A stretch of 64,000 nucleotides of DNA from Aquabacter sp965279295 (GTDB lineage Bacteria > Pseudomonadota > Alphaproteobacteria > Rhizobiales > Xanthobacteraceae), in the NCBI GenBank assembly GCA_965279295.1, contig CBDIHQ010000007.1. One strand, 5' to 3'. The position numbers and the translations under genes are program-made. This document shows, piece after piece, positions 1-8,228 of the stretch; position 1 is the stretch's first letter, and every line of letters begins with the position of its first letter. The notes beneath the pieces were generated by a model that was given only the letters and a program-made list of their open reading frames with translations, had not been told where the DNA came from and searched no databases.

Positions 1-925
1 TTCCGCGCGTGGCGCCCAGCGCCTTCAGGGTGGCGATGGTCTCGCGCTTGGCCGCGAGATGGCTCGACACCGCATTGGCGACGCCGACCCCGCCCACCAG
101 AAGCGCCGTGAGGCCGACCAGTGTGAGATATTGCGCGATACGCCGCACATTGCGCTCAAGCTGGGGGGAAGCGGCATCGCGGGTGCGCACTTCGAAGCCC
201 GCCTCCGGAGCCCCCTCGCGCACGCGCTTGACGAAGGCGGCCAGAGCCTGGTCGCTCGGGTCCGCCAGGCGAACGCGGTATATCCAGCGCACCAGACTGC
301 CAGGCTGGATCAGTTGCGTGCCCGGCAAGGCCTGGATCGAAACCATGAGACGCGGCCCGAAGCCAACGCCGGCGGAAAGCCGGTCCGGCTCAGATGTCAT
401 CTGGCCCCGGATCTCCAAGGTCTCCTCGCCCACCGCGACGTGATCGCCGATTTTCAGGGAGAGGCGCGCCAGCAACGTTTCGTCGGCGAGGGCGCCATAG
501 ATGCCATCGCGCAATGCGAGCAGGTCGGGCATGGGCATTGCCGGCACGGTTTCGGCGGACCCGACCAGGGGATAGGCGCCATCTATCGCCTTTAATTCCA
601 CCAGCGTGGCATCACCCGAGGCGGCCCGCGCCATGGCGCGCATGGTTGCGACCCGCGCGAGCGTCCCTCCGGCATCGAGAAGCTGCAATTCCTGCGGGCT
701 GGCCTCGCGCTGGATCAGGGCGAAAGAAGCATCGCCACCGAGGATGGATCGGCCCTCGCGCGCCAGACCCTCGGTGAGCGCACGCGCGAACGAGCCAACG
801 CCGGAAATCGCCATGACGCCCAGCGTCAGGCAGGCGAGAAAGACGAAAAAGCCACGCCGCGCACCGCGCAATTCGCGCAACGCAAAACGAAGGGCCACAG
901 GCGCGCGGGCAGTCATGATGCTCAT
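1..925 (-). CDS. ABC transporter permease, FtsX/YbbP-like (3' end cut off)
   Basis: This is the first ~308 residues of a membrane permease whose C-terminus lies beyond the window. The N-terminus is basic (ALRELRGARRGF), followed by a hydrophobic segment (FFVFLACLTLGVMAISG) and a long extracytoplasmic domain. Near the window edge a second membrane segment leads into VANAVSSHLAAKRETIATLK, which is typical of the FtsX/MacB permease core. Its start codon overlaps the stop of the ATPase gene by 4 nt (ATGA), so the two are translationally coupled. In E. coli the related ybbA-ybbP pair sits beside tesA, exactly as here. The exported substrate is not known; lipid or lipoprotein-like cargo is a family-level guess. 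Confidence 0.85.
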   Translation of the reverse strand, partial: MSIMTARAPVALRFALRELRGARRGFFVFLACLTLGVMAISGVGSFARALTEGLAREGRSILGGDASFALIQREASPQELQLLDAGGTLARVATMRAMARAASGDATLVELKAIDGAYPLVGSAETVPAMPMPDLLALRDGIYGALADETLLARLSLKIGDHVAVGEETLEIRGQMTSEPDRLSAGVGFGPRLMVSIQALPGTQLIQPGSLVRWIYRVRLADPSDQALAAFVKRVREGAPEAGFEVRTRDAASPQLERNVRRIAQYLTLVGLTALLVGGVGVANAVSSHLAAKRETIATLKALGATRG

Positions 926-1632
926 GCCAGGACCGTCGTCCGCGCATCATCCGCCTCGATCTGGCCGGAACGCAGCCGCACCACGCGCCCGCAACGCGCC
1001 GCAAGGCCGGCATCATGGGTGACGAGCACGACGGTGGTGCCGCGCGCCCGGTGGGCCGCGAAGATCAGGTCCATGATCTGCAAGCCAGTTGCCTCGTCGA
1101 GATTGCCCGTGGGCTCGTCCGCCACCAGGATCGCCGGATGCGGCGCAAGGGCACGGGCCACCGCGACGCGCTGCTGCTCGCCGCCCGACAATTGCGAGGG
1201 ATAATGCGAAAGCCGTCCGCCCAGTCCCACCGCCTCAAGCTCGGCGGCGGCGCGCGCGAAGGCATCTGCCAGGCCGGCAAGTTCCAGCGGCACGGCAACA
1301 TTCTCCAGCGCTGTCATGGTGGGTATGAGGTGGAAGGATTGGAAGACAATCCCCACATGAGCACCACGGAACCGTGCCAGGGCGTCCTCGTTGAGACCTC
1401 TCAACTCGGTCCCCGCCACCTTCACCGAACCCTTGTCCGCCCGCTCCAGCCCCGCCATGACCATGAGGAGCGTTGATTTGCCGGAACCAGATGGCCCCAC
1501 CAGACCTACTGTCTCGCCCGGCGCGATCGCGAGCGAGAGGCTTTTCAGAACGTGCACGCGAGCGGCGCCCGCGCCGAGGTATAGATCGACGCCGTTGAGG
1601 GCGATGGCCGGCATAGGAGCGATGGCATTCAT
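922..1632 (-). CDS. ABC transporter ATP-binding protein, YbbA/LolD-like
   Basis: This 236-residue cytoplasmic ATPase drives the neighbouring FtsX-type permease. Walker A is GPSGSGKST at about 46-54, the ABC signature LSGGE at about 148-152, and Walker B ILVADEP at about 168-174 followed by TGNLD. The TGNLD form is characteristic of the MacB/LolD/YbbA group. The reading frame is open further upstream, but the ATG at 1632 gives the usual family length and leaves room for a divergent promoter. It overlaps the permease by 4 nt. Gene order (esterase, ATPase, permease) matches tesA-ybbA-ybbP of enterobacteria. Confidence 0.9.
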   Translation of the reverse strand: MNAIAPMPAIALNGVDLYLGAGAARVHVLKSLSLAIAPGETVGLVGPSGSGKSTLLMVMAGLERADKGSVKVAGTELRGLNEDALARFRGAHVGIVFQSFHLIPTMTALENVAVPLELAGLADAFARAAAELEAVGLGGRLSHYPSQLSGGEQQRVAVARALAPHPAILVADEPTGNLDEATGLQIMDLIFAAHRARGTTVVLVTHDAGLAARCGRVVRLRSGQIEADDARTTVLA

Positions 1633-1666
1633 GCGTTCGGGAACCAGTGATTTGCAGAAGAACGTC

Positions 1667-2362
1667 TTGCAGAAGATCATATATTGCGCCGCCAAAATTG
1701 CGGCGCTCGTCCCATATGGCGCTCCACTGCCTCTGCGCAAAGGGCTTCTACTCCTTATGGCTACGTTCACGATCGCGTCAGCGCAGGCCGATGCCGCTCC
1801 GATCCGGCTCGTGGCTTTCGGTGACAGCCTCACCACCGGCTATGGGCTGGCGCGCGCCGACAGCTTCGCCGCGAAGCTCGAAGCCGCGCTGAAGGCCAAG
1901 GGCCACAACGTCACCGTCACCAATGCCGGCGTTTCCGGTGACACTAGCGGTGCGGGCCTTGCCCGGCTCGACTGGAGCGTGCCCGCCGACACCGATGCGG
2001 TAATTCTCGAATTCGGCGCCAACGACATGCTGCGCGGGCTGGACCCGCAGATTGCCCGCGACAATCTCACGGAAATCCTGACCCGCCTGAAGGCGCGCAA
2101 TGTGCCGGTGCTTTTGACCGGCATGCGGGCTTCGCCGAACCTGGGCGCCGACTACCAGCAACGCTTCGATGCCATCTATCCGGCTCTGGCGGCGCGCTTT
2201 TCCGTGCCGCTCTACCCGTTCTTCCTGGAAGGGGTGGCAGGAAACCGGAGCTTGAACCAAAACGATGGCATGCACCCCACAGCCGCCGGGATCGACCGGA
2301 TCGTCGCGGCAATCCTGCCGTCCGTAGAACGGCTTCTGGCGCAAGTGAAGAGCAAACGCTGA
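1667..2362 (+). CDS. tesA: Arylesterase / thioesterase I (SGNH hydrolase)
   Basis: A secreted SGNH/GDSL hydrolase that cleaves esters, acyl-thioesters or lysophospholipids in the periplasm. Block I FGDSLTTGYG carries the nucleophile serine, block II is NAGVSGDTSG, block III FGANDMLRG, and block V NDGMHP holds the catalytic Asp-His pair. The only good in-frame ATG is at 1757, but it cuts into the hydrophobic signal-peptide core (LLLLMATFTIASAQADA). A complete signal needs an upstream non-ATG start; the TTG at 1667 is chosen provisionally. The mature part is the usual ~190 residues. It is divergent from the YbbA-like ATPase, and the two promoters must lie in the short gap. Confidence 0.85.
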   Translation: MQKIIYCAAKIAALVPYGAPLPLRKGLLLLMATFTIASAQADAAPIRLVAFGDSLTTGYGLARADSFAAKLEAALKAKGHNVTVTNAGVSGDTSGAGLARLDWSVPADTDAVILEFGANDMLRGLDPQIARDNLTEILTRLKARNVPVLLTGMRASPNLGADYQQRFDAIYPALAARFSVPLYPFFLEGVAGNRSLNQNDGMHPTAAGIDRIVAAILPSVERLLAQVKSKR

Positions 2363-2386
2363 GACGCCACGCCGGCAGTGGGCGCC

Positions 2387-3208
2387 TCAATAGCGAAACA
2401 GTGCCGCACCGACGATGCCGTTCTCCTGGATCGCGTTGCGGGCATACCAGGTGGTGACGACGCTCAATGCCAGGGAGAGCTTGGGGGTGACGTCATACAT
2501 CCCGCCCACCTGGACCTTGTAATATTCATAGGACAGGTCGAACCAGGGTCCCTCCCCCTGCCCCTCGGATATCACGTTGAAAGACTGGACCAGCACCAGC
2601 AATTGCGGCGCCACGCGCACGCCAAGCGTGGCATCCAGGCGGAATTCGTTCGGCGGCGCGCCATAGCGGAAACGCTGGGCGGCTTCCACGTCCAGAAAGC
2701 TCGGCAGGCCCCAGAATGAGAAATTGAGGCCGACAAGAAGCCGGGCTTCCGCTTCGCCGTTGACATATCCGATGGCTGCGAGTCCCTCGCTTGGGTTTGC
2801 GCCCGCGATGCGCGCGAGCCCCTGGGCGGAGATCACCCAGCCCTCGCCATGTCCCAGGCGCAGCCGTGCGCCGACGTCGGTGTAGCCCAGGCCCGCGTAG
2901 CGCGCAGAAGCCGGCGCGCCCATGTCGATCTGGATGAGTTCCGGGGCAACCAGGAGCGTCAGCCAATCGCTGGCGCCGTATTCCAGAAATAATTGCGTGG
3001 AGACCTTGTCGTAGGTCTGGCCCGCGAACAGCCTGGAGGTGCCATCGAACGCCTGATTTGACCATGTGGCGGTGGTCTGGAGATAGGCAGATCCCTCGGA
3101 TTCCTGCTGCGTCCATGCGCCCGCCCAAGCGGTATCCGGCATCGACCCGCTGAGCAGCGAGGTAACAGCCAAGAGAAGATGCCGCCCTTTCCTGGCGCGC
3201 GTCAGCAT
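2387..3208 (-). CDS. Putative beta-barrel outer-membrane protein
   Basis: About 273 residues with an N-terminal signal peptide (basic MLTRARKGRH, hydrophobic core LLLAVTSLLSG, cleavage near AWA-GAW). The remainder alternates polar and hydrophobic residues with many aromatics (YLQTTATW, FLEYGASDW, YEYYKVQVGGMY) and ends in a terminal aromatic, ALFRY, the usual signal for outer-membrane barrel insertion. An upstream in-frame ATG at 3232 exists, but 3208 starts directly at the basic signal region. No specific family could be named. It converges with tesA across 24 bases. Confidence 0.65.
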   Translation of the reverse strand: MLTRARKGRHLLLAVTSLLSGSMPDTAWAGAWTQQESEGSAYLQTTATWSNQAFDGTSRLFAGQTYDKVSTQLFLEYGASDWLTLLVAPELIQIDMGAPASARYAGLGYTDVGARLRLGHGEGWVISAQGLARIAGANPSEGLAAIGYVNGEAEARLLVGLNFSFWGLPSFLDVEAAQRFRYGAPPNEFRLDATLGVRVAPQLLVLVQSFNVISEGQGEGPWFDLSYEYYKVQVGGMYDVTPKLSLALSVVTTWYARNAIQENGIVGAALFRY

Positions 3209-3309
3209 GTCCTCAACCCTAAGGCGAAACAAGCCACCTCACCATGGTGCCGCCCATACGTCCAGACCTGACGGTAGGTGACGTTACGGAAATTTCATCA
3301 CGACCCTGC

Positions 3310-3338
3310 TTGCCGCTTGATTTGGAAATGCCCATATT
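3310..3338 (+). promoter_or_regulatory. Candidate sigma-70 promoter for the BI-1 gene
   Basis: TTGCCG (3310-3315), a 17-nt spacer and CATATT (3333-3338) match the -35/-10 consensus at 4 of 6 positions each, about 60 nt upstream of the 3399 start codon. This is pattern matching only. Confidence 0.4.
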
Positions 3339-3398
3339 GGTAGCGACCGAGAATGGGCTGGGCTCTACCTGGACGCTCGGGGTAAGTGGAGAGAGACG

Positions 3399-4181
3399 AT
3401 GTCCGATTATGATCGCAACGTCGCAGGCCGGTTCGGATCGACGGCGACGCGCTCACAGGCCGCGATCGATCAGGGTCTGCGGTCCTATATGCTCAGCGTG
3501 TACAACTACATGACACTGGGCCTGGCGATCACCGGCCTTGCCGCGCTTGGCGTGTTCATGCTGTCCGTGAGTGCCACGCCGACCGAATATACCATTGGTG
3601 GCGGCCAGTACCTGACCCAGTTCGGCTACACGATGTTCGTGAGCCCGCTCAAGTGGGTTGTCATGCTCGCGCCGCTCGCCGCGGTTTTCTTCCTGAGCTT
3701 CCGCATCCAGAGCATGAGCGTCGGCGCTGCCCAGCTCACCTTCTGGGTGTACGCCGCCCTGGTGGGCGTCTCGCTGTCGACGATCTTCCTCGTGTACAGC
3801 CACGAGAGCATCGGCCGCGTGTTCTTCATCACCGCCGCCTCGTTCGGCGCGCTGAGCCTGTGGGGCTACACCACCAAGCGTGACCTCTCGGGCATGGGCT
3901 CGTTCCTGATGATGGGCCTGTTCGGCATCATCATCGCCTCGCTGGTGAACGTTTTCCTCGGCTCCTCGATGCTTCAGTTCATCGTGTCCGTGGTTGGCGT
4001 GCTGGTGTTCGCGGGCCTCACCGCCTACGACACCCAGCGCATCAAGGAGATGTATTTCGCTGGCGACGACGGCACGGTGATGGGCAAGAAGGCCATCATG
4101 GGCGCCCTGACGCTCTATCTGGACTTCATCAACCTGTTCATGATGCTCCTGCAGCTGTTCGGCAACCGCAACAGCAACTGA
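3399..4181 (+). CDS. Bax inhibitor-1 / YccA family membrane protein
   Basis: A 260-residue inner-membrane protein with about seven hydrophobic segments, starting at TLGLAITGLAALGVFML and ending in a short polar tail (FGNRNSN). The motif FAGLTAYDTQRIKEMY in the next-to-last region is the conserved BI-1 signature. The family includes pH-sensitive calcium-leak channels, and YccA in E. coli modulates the FtsH protease. In alphaproteobacteria the exact role is not settled. It stands alone between a candidate promoter and a clear intrinsic terminator, so it is probably monocistronic. Confidence 0.9.
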   Translation: MSDYDRNVAGRFGSTATRSQAAIDQGLRSYMLSVYNYMTLGLAITGLAALGVFMLSVSATPTEYTIGGGQYLTQFGYTMFVSPLKWVVMLAPLAAVFFLSFRIQSMSVGAAQLTFWVYAALVGVSLSTIFLVYSHESIGRVFFITAASFGALSLWGYTTKRDLSGMGSFLMMGLFGIIIASLVNVFLGSSMLQFIVSVVGVLVFAGLTAYDTQRIKEMYFAGDDGTVMGKKAIMGALTLYLDFINLFMMLLQLFGNRNSN

Positions 4182-4206
4182 TCCAGGGCACAGCCTGAAT
4201 GACGAA

Positions 4207-4233
4207 GGCCCCGGCGCAAGCCGGGGCCTTTTT
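4207..4233 (+). terminator. Rho-independent terminator after the BI-1 gene
   Basis: A perfect 9-bp stem GGCCCCGGC / GCCGGGGCC closes a GCAA tetraloop and is followed at once by five T residues. It lies 25 nt after the BI-1 stop codon. Confidence 0.9.
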
Positions 4234-4329
4234 CGTTGCGGGCGGGCGCGGACGTTTTCACGCGTCCAGGACATAGCTTCGCGGTGGGCGCGGCGCCGGG
4301 GCGCCTTCCCCCGCGCCGCAGCACGTTTT

Positions 4330-4869
4330 ATGACAATGGGCATGATCATCCGCTCCGCCACGCCCGCCGACATCCCTGCAATCGCCGCGATCTATGGCCA
4401 GGCGGTGCGGACCGGAACCGCCTCTTTCGAGCTTGATCCGCCGGATGCCGCAGAGATGCGGCGCCGGTTCGAGGTGACGACGGCCGGCGGCTATCCCTAC
4501 ATCGTCGCCTTGGATGAGGCGGACGGCATGCTGCTCGGCTACGCCTATGCCAGCGCCTTTCGGCCGCGCATCGCCTATCGCTTCACGGTGGAAAATTCGG
4601 TTTACGTCTCGTCGCAGGCCCACAAGCGTGGCATCGGCCGAACGCTGATGGACAAACTGATAACGGCCTGCACCAAAAAAGGCTTCCGTCAGATGGTGGC
4701 CGTGATCGGCGGCAGCGACAATCTCGCCTCCATCGCTCTCCACCGCGCCTGCGGCTTCCACGATGTCGGCGTGATGCGCAGCACCGGCCTCAAGTTCGAC
4801 CGCTGGATCGATACGGTTCTGATGCAGCGGGAACTCGGCGAGGGCGGAGAGACCCTGCCGCCGACATGA
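4330..4869 (+). CDS. GNAT N-acetyltransferase, phosphinothricin-acetyltransferase-like
   Basis: A 179-residue cytoplasmic acetyltransferase. The N-terminal IRSATPADIPAIAAIYGQAV, the central ENSVYVSSQAHKRGIGRTLM (acetyl-CoA pyrophosphate loop with the R/Q-x-x-G-x-G/A pattern) and the C-terminal RACGFHDVGVMRSTGLKF fit the Pat/Bar/MnaT group. That group acetylates phosphinothricin, methionine sulfoximine or related amino-acid analogues; the natural substrate here is unknown. The start is ambiguous between ATGs at 4330 and 4342 (MIIRSATPAD). It converges with the LprI-like gene with only ten bases between them. Confidence 0.85.
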   Translation: MTMGMIIRSATPADIPAIAAIYGQAVRTGTASFELDPPDAAEMRRRFEVTTAGGYPYIVALDEADGMLLGYAYASAFRPRIAYRFTVENSVYVSSQAHKRGIGRTLMDKLITACTKKGFRQMVAVIGGSDNLASIALHRACGFHDVGVMRSTGLKFDRWIDTVLMQRELGEGGETLPPT

Positions 4870-4879
4870 CACGCCGCCT

Positions 4880-5224
4880 TCAGAACGGGCCGCGCGCGTA
4901 GATCCCCTGAAGCACCTTCTGGATCACATTGATCCGCCCCTGGTAGGCCAGCCTCAGGCATTGGCGGTCGGCGCCGCAGGAGGCGCGTTCGACAAGAAAC
5001 TGGCGCTGCTCGTCCTGGAGCGTGCCGCGCTGGCCCATGGCGACAAGATGGGTCGCAACCTCGAATAACGTCGCCATCTTCACGTCGAGATCGCTGAGCG
5101 CCATGTCGGAGCAAATGGCTTTTTCATCGTCCGACTTCGCCGCCGTGCAGTCGAAGCTTGCCGCTTCCGCGCCGCCGGCAGAAAGCGCGGCCATCATGAT
5201 CCCGGCTATCAATATCGCCCTCAT
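4880..5224 (-). CDS. LprI-like secreted protein (DUF1311 family)
   Basis: A 114-residue protein with a signal peptide (MRAILIAGIMMAALSAGGAEA) and a small cysteine-containing mature domain. The segment FDCTAAKSDDEKAICSDMAL, with C26 and C38, and the later CGADRQCLRLAYQGRI are typical of DUF1311 proteins, which include the mycobacterial lysozyme inhibitor LprI. The four cysteines probably form two disulfides in the periplasm. It overlaps queC by 4 nt, so it is the last gene of a bolA-queC-lprI-like transcript, an odd partner for tRNA modification. Confidence 0.75.
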   Translation of the reverse strand: MRAILIAGIMMAALSAGGAEAASFDCTAAKSDDEKAICSDMALSDLDVKMATLFEVATHLVAMGQRGTLQDEQRQFLVERASCGADRQCLRLAYQGRINVIQKVLQGIYARGPF

Positions 5225-5943
5225 GCAACCGCCCCCTTGCTGGCTTTGTAGCGGGCAAACCCGTCAGCCCGCAGCTGGCACGCGGGGCAGGTTCCGCAGC
5301 CATAGCCCCAGTCGTACCGCGCGCCGCGCTCCCCGAGATAGCAGGTGTGGGTATCGTCCACGATCAGGTCGACCAGCACGGTGCCGCCGAGCGTCTCGGC
5401 CAGTTCCCACGTTGCGGACTTGTCGATCCACATGAGCGGCGTGTGGAGGACGAAATCCTTGTCCATCCCGAGATTTATCGCCACCTGCAGCGCCTTGATG
5501 GTCTCGTCGCGGCAGTCGGGATAACCGGAATAATCGGTCTCGCACATGCCCCCGACGATGTGCCGGAGGCCACGCCGATAGGCGAACGCAGCGGCGAAGG
5601 TGAGGAAGATGATGTTGCGGCCGGGGACGAAGGTGTTGGGCAGACCGCTGTCGGACATCTCGATGGCGACGTTGCGGGTGAGCGCGGTGTCGGAGACCTT
5701 GCTGAGGGCCGCGAGCGAAATGGTGTGGTCCTCGCCCAGCCGGCGCGCCCACTTGCCGTTCATCCTGGCGAGCGCCACGAACAGCGATTTGCGATGCTCC
5801 AGTTCGACCCGGTGCCGCTGACCGTAGTCGAAGCCCACGGTCTCGACCCGCTCGAACCGCTCCAGCGCCCAGGCGAGGCAGGTGGTGGAATCCTGTCCAC
5901 CCGAGAACAGCACCAGTGCTCCGCCTTCACCGGGGGCGTTCAT
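5221..5943 (-). CDS. queC: 7-cyano-7-deazaguanine synthase QueC
   Basis: QueC converts 7-carboxy-7-deazaguanine to preQ0 with ATP and ammonia, a step in queuosine tRNA modification. The PP-loop SGGQDS is at residues 14-19, followed by FDYGQRHRVELE. The C-terminal zinc-binding cysteines C201, C216, C219 and C222 are present (CYLGERG and GYGCGTCPAC). Length 240 is normal. It overlaps bolA upstream and the LprI-like gene downstream by 4 nt each. No other que gene is visible in the window. Confidence 0.95.
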   Translation of the reverse strand: MNAPGEGGALVLFSGGQDSTTCLAWALERFERVETVGFDYGQRHRVELEHRKSLFVALARMNGKWARRLGEDHTISLAALSKVSDTALTRNVAIEMSDSGLPNTFVPGRNIIFLTFAAAFAYRRGLRHIVGGMCETDYSGYPDCRDETIKALQVAINLGMDKDFVLHTPLMWIDKSATWELAETLGGTVLVDLIVDDTHTCYLGERGARYDWGYGCGTCPACQLRADGFARYKASKGAVA

Positions 5944-6221
5944 TCTCCCGGCGCCTTGGCTTCGATGGCGAGCGCGTGCAGCCCCTGCGCCATTTCTCCG
6001 GCCAGCAGGGCGTTCACCAGCCGGTGCCGGTCCAGCCGGCTCTTGCCCCGAAACGCCTCGGACACTGCCCGGACCCGGAGGTGGGTGATGCCGCCATCGC
6101 TGCGGCTACGCGCGCCGGCGTGTCCGGCGTGCTGGTGGCTCTCGTCCTCCACCTCAAGTGCGAGCGGGCTCAGCCCTAGGGAAAGAGCACTGCGGATGCG
6201 GGCGAGATCGGCGTTCGACAT
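5940..6221 (-). CDS. BolA family protein
   Basis: A 93-residue protein of the BolA/IbaG fold, which works with monothiol glutaredoxins in iron-sulfur or iron handling. The N-terminal LARIRSALSLGLSPLALEVEDES and the conserved helix-turn SEAFRGKSRLDRHRLVNALL, whose histidine is a predicted cluster ligand, support the call. The histidine-rich DESHQHAGHAG loop is where BolA proteins normally have their variable loop. It is the first gene of the overlapping bolA-queC-lprI-like unit. Confidence 0.85.
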   Translation of the reverse strand: MSNADLARIRSALSLGLSPLALEVEDESHQHAGHAGARSRSDGGITHLRVRAVSEAFRGKSRLDRHRLVNALLAGEMAQGLHALAIEAKAPGE

Positions 6222-6450
6222 GCTCTACCGGTACCGCCACGGCCCGGCGCGCGTCAATCGCCGCGCACCGCCGGTCGCCTTGAGACACAAGACAAAACGG
6301 AACAAATGCGCCTCGCCATGGCGCAATCGGCGTCCATCGCCTATATAAACCCTCGGCGGTGCCTCAGGCGCCGCTTCCCCTGCCCTAGCGATACGGCACA
6401 CGCCGTTTCCCGTTCTTGCCGCGCCGCGGCATGGCCCCCATAATCGTGTC

Positions 6451-7041
6451 ATGAAGATCGACTCCCCCCTGTTCGACCGCATCCGGGTAAAACCGACGGA
6501 AGATCGCTCCCGCCGGACGGAATGCCCGCACTGCCAGTGGCCGGGTTGCGACCGCGATGGCACCCATAGGGCGCCCAAGGGCCGGCAGGCTGAAGGGGAG
6601 TATTTCCAGTACTGCCTGGACCATGTGCGCGAGTACAACCAGTCCTACAACTACTTCAGGGGCATGAGCGACGATGCAGTCTACGCCTACCAGAAGGATG
6701 CGCTGACCGGTCATCGCCCAACCTGGAAGATGGGTACGCGTAGCGAAGCCGATGCATCCGGCAGCCATCGCGACCCCTTCGGCTTCAGCCATGAGATGGG
6801 CGGTGCCGCCGGCTTCGAGGCACCGCAAGCAGAAACCCGGACGATTCGCGCAACCGAGCGGCGCGCGCTTGAGTTGATGGGTCTGGAGCTTTCGGCGAAC
6901 CCGGTGGAGATCAAGGCGCGCTTTAAGGAATTGGTGAAAAAGCATCACCCCGATGCCAATGGCGGAGACCGGTCCGCCGAGGAACGGCTGAGAAACGTTA
7001 TCCAGGCCTACAACGCCCTGAAGCAGGCCGGTTTCTGCTGA
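6451..7041 (+). CDS. J-domain (DnaJ-like) protein with N-terminal Cys/His cluster
   Basis: A 196-residue protein with a C-terminal J domain (about 133-196) carrying the HPD signature at 166-168 (KHHPDANGGD). J domains stimulate Hsp70 ATPase. The N-terminal part has C25, C28, C33, H39, C55 and H58 (TECPHCQWPGC and YFQYCLDHVREYN), which look like metal ligands. The J domain at the C-terminus reverses classical DnaJ order. It is followed by a terminator, so it is probably monocistronic. The client is unknown. Confidence 0.88.
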   Translation: MKIDSPLFDRIRVKPTEDRSRRTECPHCQWPGCDRDGTHRAPKGRQAEGEYFQYCLDHVREYNQSYNYFRGMSDDAVYAYQKDALTGHRPTWKMGTRSEADASGSHRDPFGFSHEMGGAAGFEAPQAETRTIRATERRALELMGLELSANPVEIKARFKELVKKHHPDANGGDRSAEERLRNVIQAYNALKQAGFC

Positions 7042-7054
7042 CGTAACGGGAATG

Positions 7055-7089
7055 CCCGCCGCGACATCTCGCGCGGCGCGGGAGTTTTT
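7055..7089 (+). terminator. Rho-independent terminator after the J-domain gene
   Basis: CCC plus GCCGCG (7055-7063) pairs with CGCGGC (7072-7077) and, after a 2-nt bulge, GGG, around an 8-nt loop, followed by AG and five T residues. It begins 14 nt past the stop codon. Confidence 0.65.
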
Positions 7090-7171
7090 GCACTTGCGGA
7101 AAAACCTTTAAGGTGCCGCGCGGATCAAGCAGCAAGAGACGCGTGCGAGAACGCGCGCAGACGGAGGAGTT

Positions 7172-8155
7172 ATGAGCGGTACGGAGACCATTGCCCCTAC
7201 GCCGGACATGAAGGTGTCGGTGCGCCAGGTATTCGGCATCGATATCGACATGGAGGTTCCCGCTTTCTCCGAGAAGGACCCTCACGTTCCCGACCTCGAT
7301 CCGGACTATCTTTTCGACCGGCCGACCACGCTCGCCGTCCTTGCCGGCTTCGCCCACAACCGACGCGTCATGGTGACCGGCTATCACGGCACCGGAAAAT
7401 CCACGCATATCGAGCAGATCGCCGCGCGCCTGAACTGGCCGTGCGTGCGCATCAATCTCGACAGCCATATCAGCCGCATCGACCTGATCGGCAAGGACGC
7501 GATCGTCGTCAAGAACGGCCAGCAGATCACGGAATTCCGTGACGGCATCCTGCCCTGGGCGCTTCAGAACAACATCGCGCTGGTGTTCGACGAATATGAC
7601 GCCGGCCGCCCGGACGTGATGTTCGTGATCCAGCGCGTGCTGGAAGTCTCGGGCCGCCTGACGCTGCTCGACCAGAACCGGGTGATCCGGCCGCACCCCT
7701 CGTTCCGCCTGTTCGCCACCGCCAACACAGTGGGCCTGGGCGATACCACGGGGCTCTACCACGGCACGCAGCAGATCAATCAGGGCCAGATGGACCGCTG
7801 GTCCATCGTCACCACCCTGAACTATCTGGCCCACGACAAGGAAGTGGACATCGTCCTGTCCAAGGCCAAGCACTACCGCACGCCCGAGGGCAAGGACACG
7901 GTGAACCGCATGGTGCGCCTGGCCGACCTGACACGCAGCGCGTTCATCAATGGCGATCTTTCCACCGTGATGAGCCCACGCACCGTCATCACTTGGGCCG
8001 AGAACGCGGACATCTTCAAGGACCTCGGTTTCGCCCTACGTGTCACCTTCCTGAACAAGTGCGACGAGTTGGAACGCTCACTGGTGGCGGAATTCTACCA
8101 GCGTTGTTTCGGCCAGGAACTGGCGGAAAGCTCGGTCAACGTCGCACTCTCCTGA
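7172..8155 (+). CDS. cobS: Cobaltochelatase subunit CobS
   Basis: CobS is the AAA+ ATPase of the aerobic cobaltochelatase CobNST, which inserts cobalt into hydrogenobyrinic acid a,c-diamide on the way to vitamin B12. Walker A is GYHGTGKST at about 70-78 and Walker B ALVFDEYDAG at about 137-145. Length 327 is normal for the family. The start has a good Shine-Dalgarno (ACGGAGGAG) five to seven bases upstream. It precedes cobT in the same direction, separated by a palindrome; cobN is not in the window. I found no recognisable cobalamin riboswitch in the 130 nt upstream. Confidence 0.95.
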   Translation: MSGTETIAPTPDMKVSVRQVFGIDIDMEVPAFSEKDPHVPDLDPDYLFDRPTTLAVLAGFAHNRRVMVTGYHGTGKSTHIEQIAARLNWPCVRINLDSHISRIDLIGKDAIVVKNGQQITEFRDGILPWALQNNIALVFDEYDAGRPDVMFVIQRVLEVSGRLTLLDQNRVIRPHPSFRLFATANTVGLGDTTGLYHGTQQINQGQMDRWSIVTTLNYLAHDKEVDIVLSKAKHYRTPEGKDTVNRMVRLADLTRSAFINGDLSTVMSPRTVITWAENADIFKDLGFALRVTFLNKCDELERSLVAEFYQRCFGQELAESSVNVALS

Positions 8156-8164
8156 GCGCGGAAT

Positions 8165-8190
8165 ACCTTCCCCGCCCCGGCGGGGAAGGT
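8165..8190. repeat. Perfect intercistronic palindrome between cobS and cobT
   Basis: ACCTTCCCCGCC, a CC spacer and GGCGGGGAAGGT form a perfect 12-bp stem. There is no T tract, so a simple intrinsic terminator is unlikely. It may be an mRNA-stability or processing hairpin, or a member of the intergenic palindrome families seen elsewhere in the window. Confidence 0.8.
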
Positions 8191-8228
8191 TCGATTAGGT
8201 GCTCGATCCGATAAAGCGCGGTTCAGAC

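Noticed and set aside
7042..7171. Cobalamin riboswitch upstream of cobS
   Set aside because: The gap is too short and contains a terminator; no B12-box was recognised.
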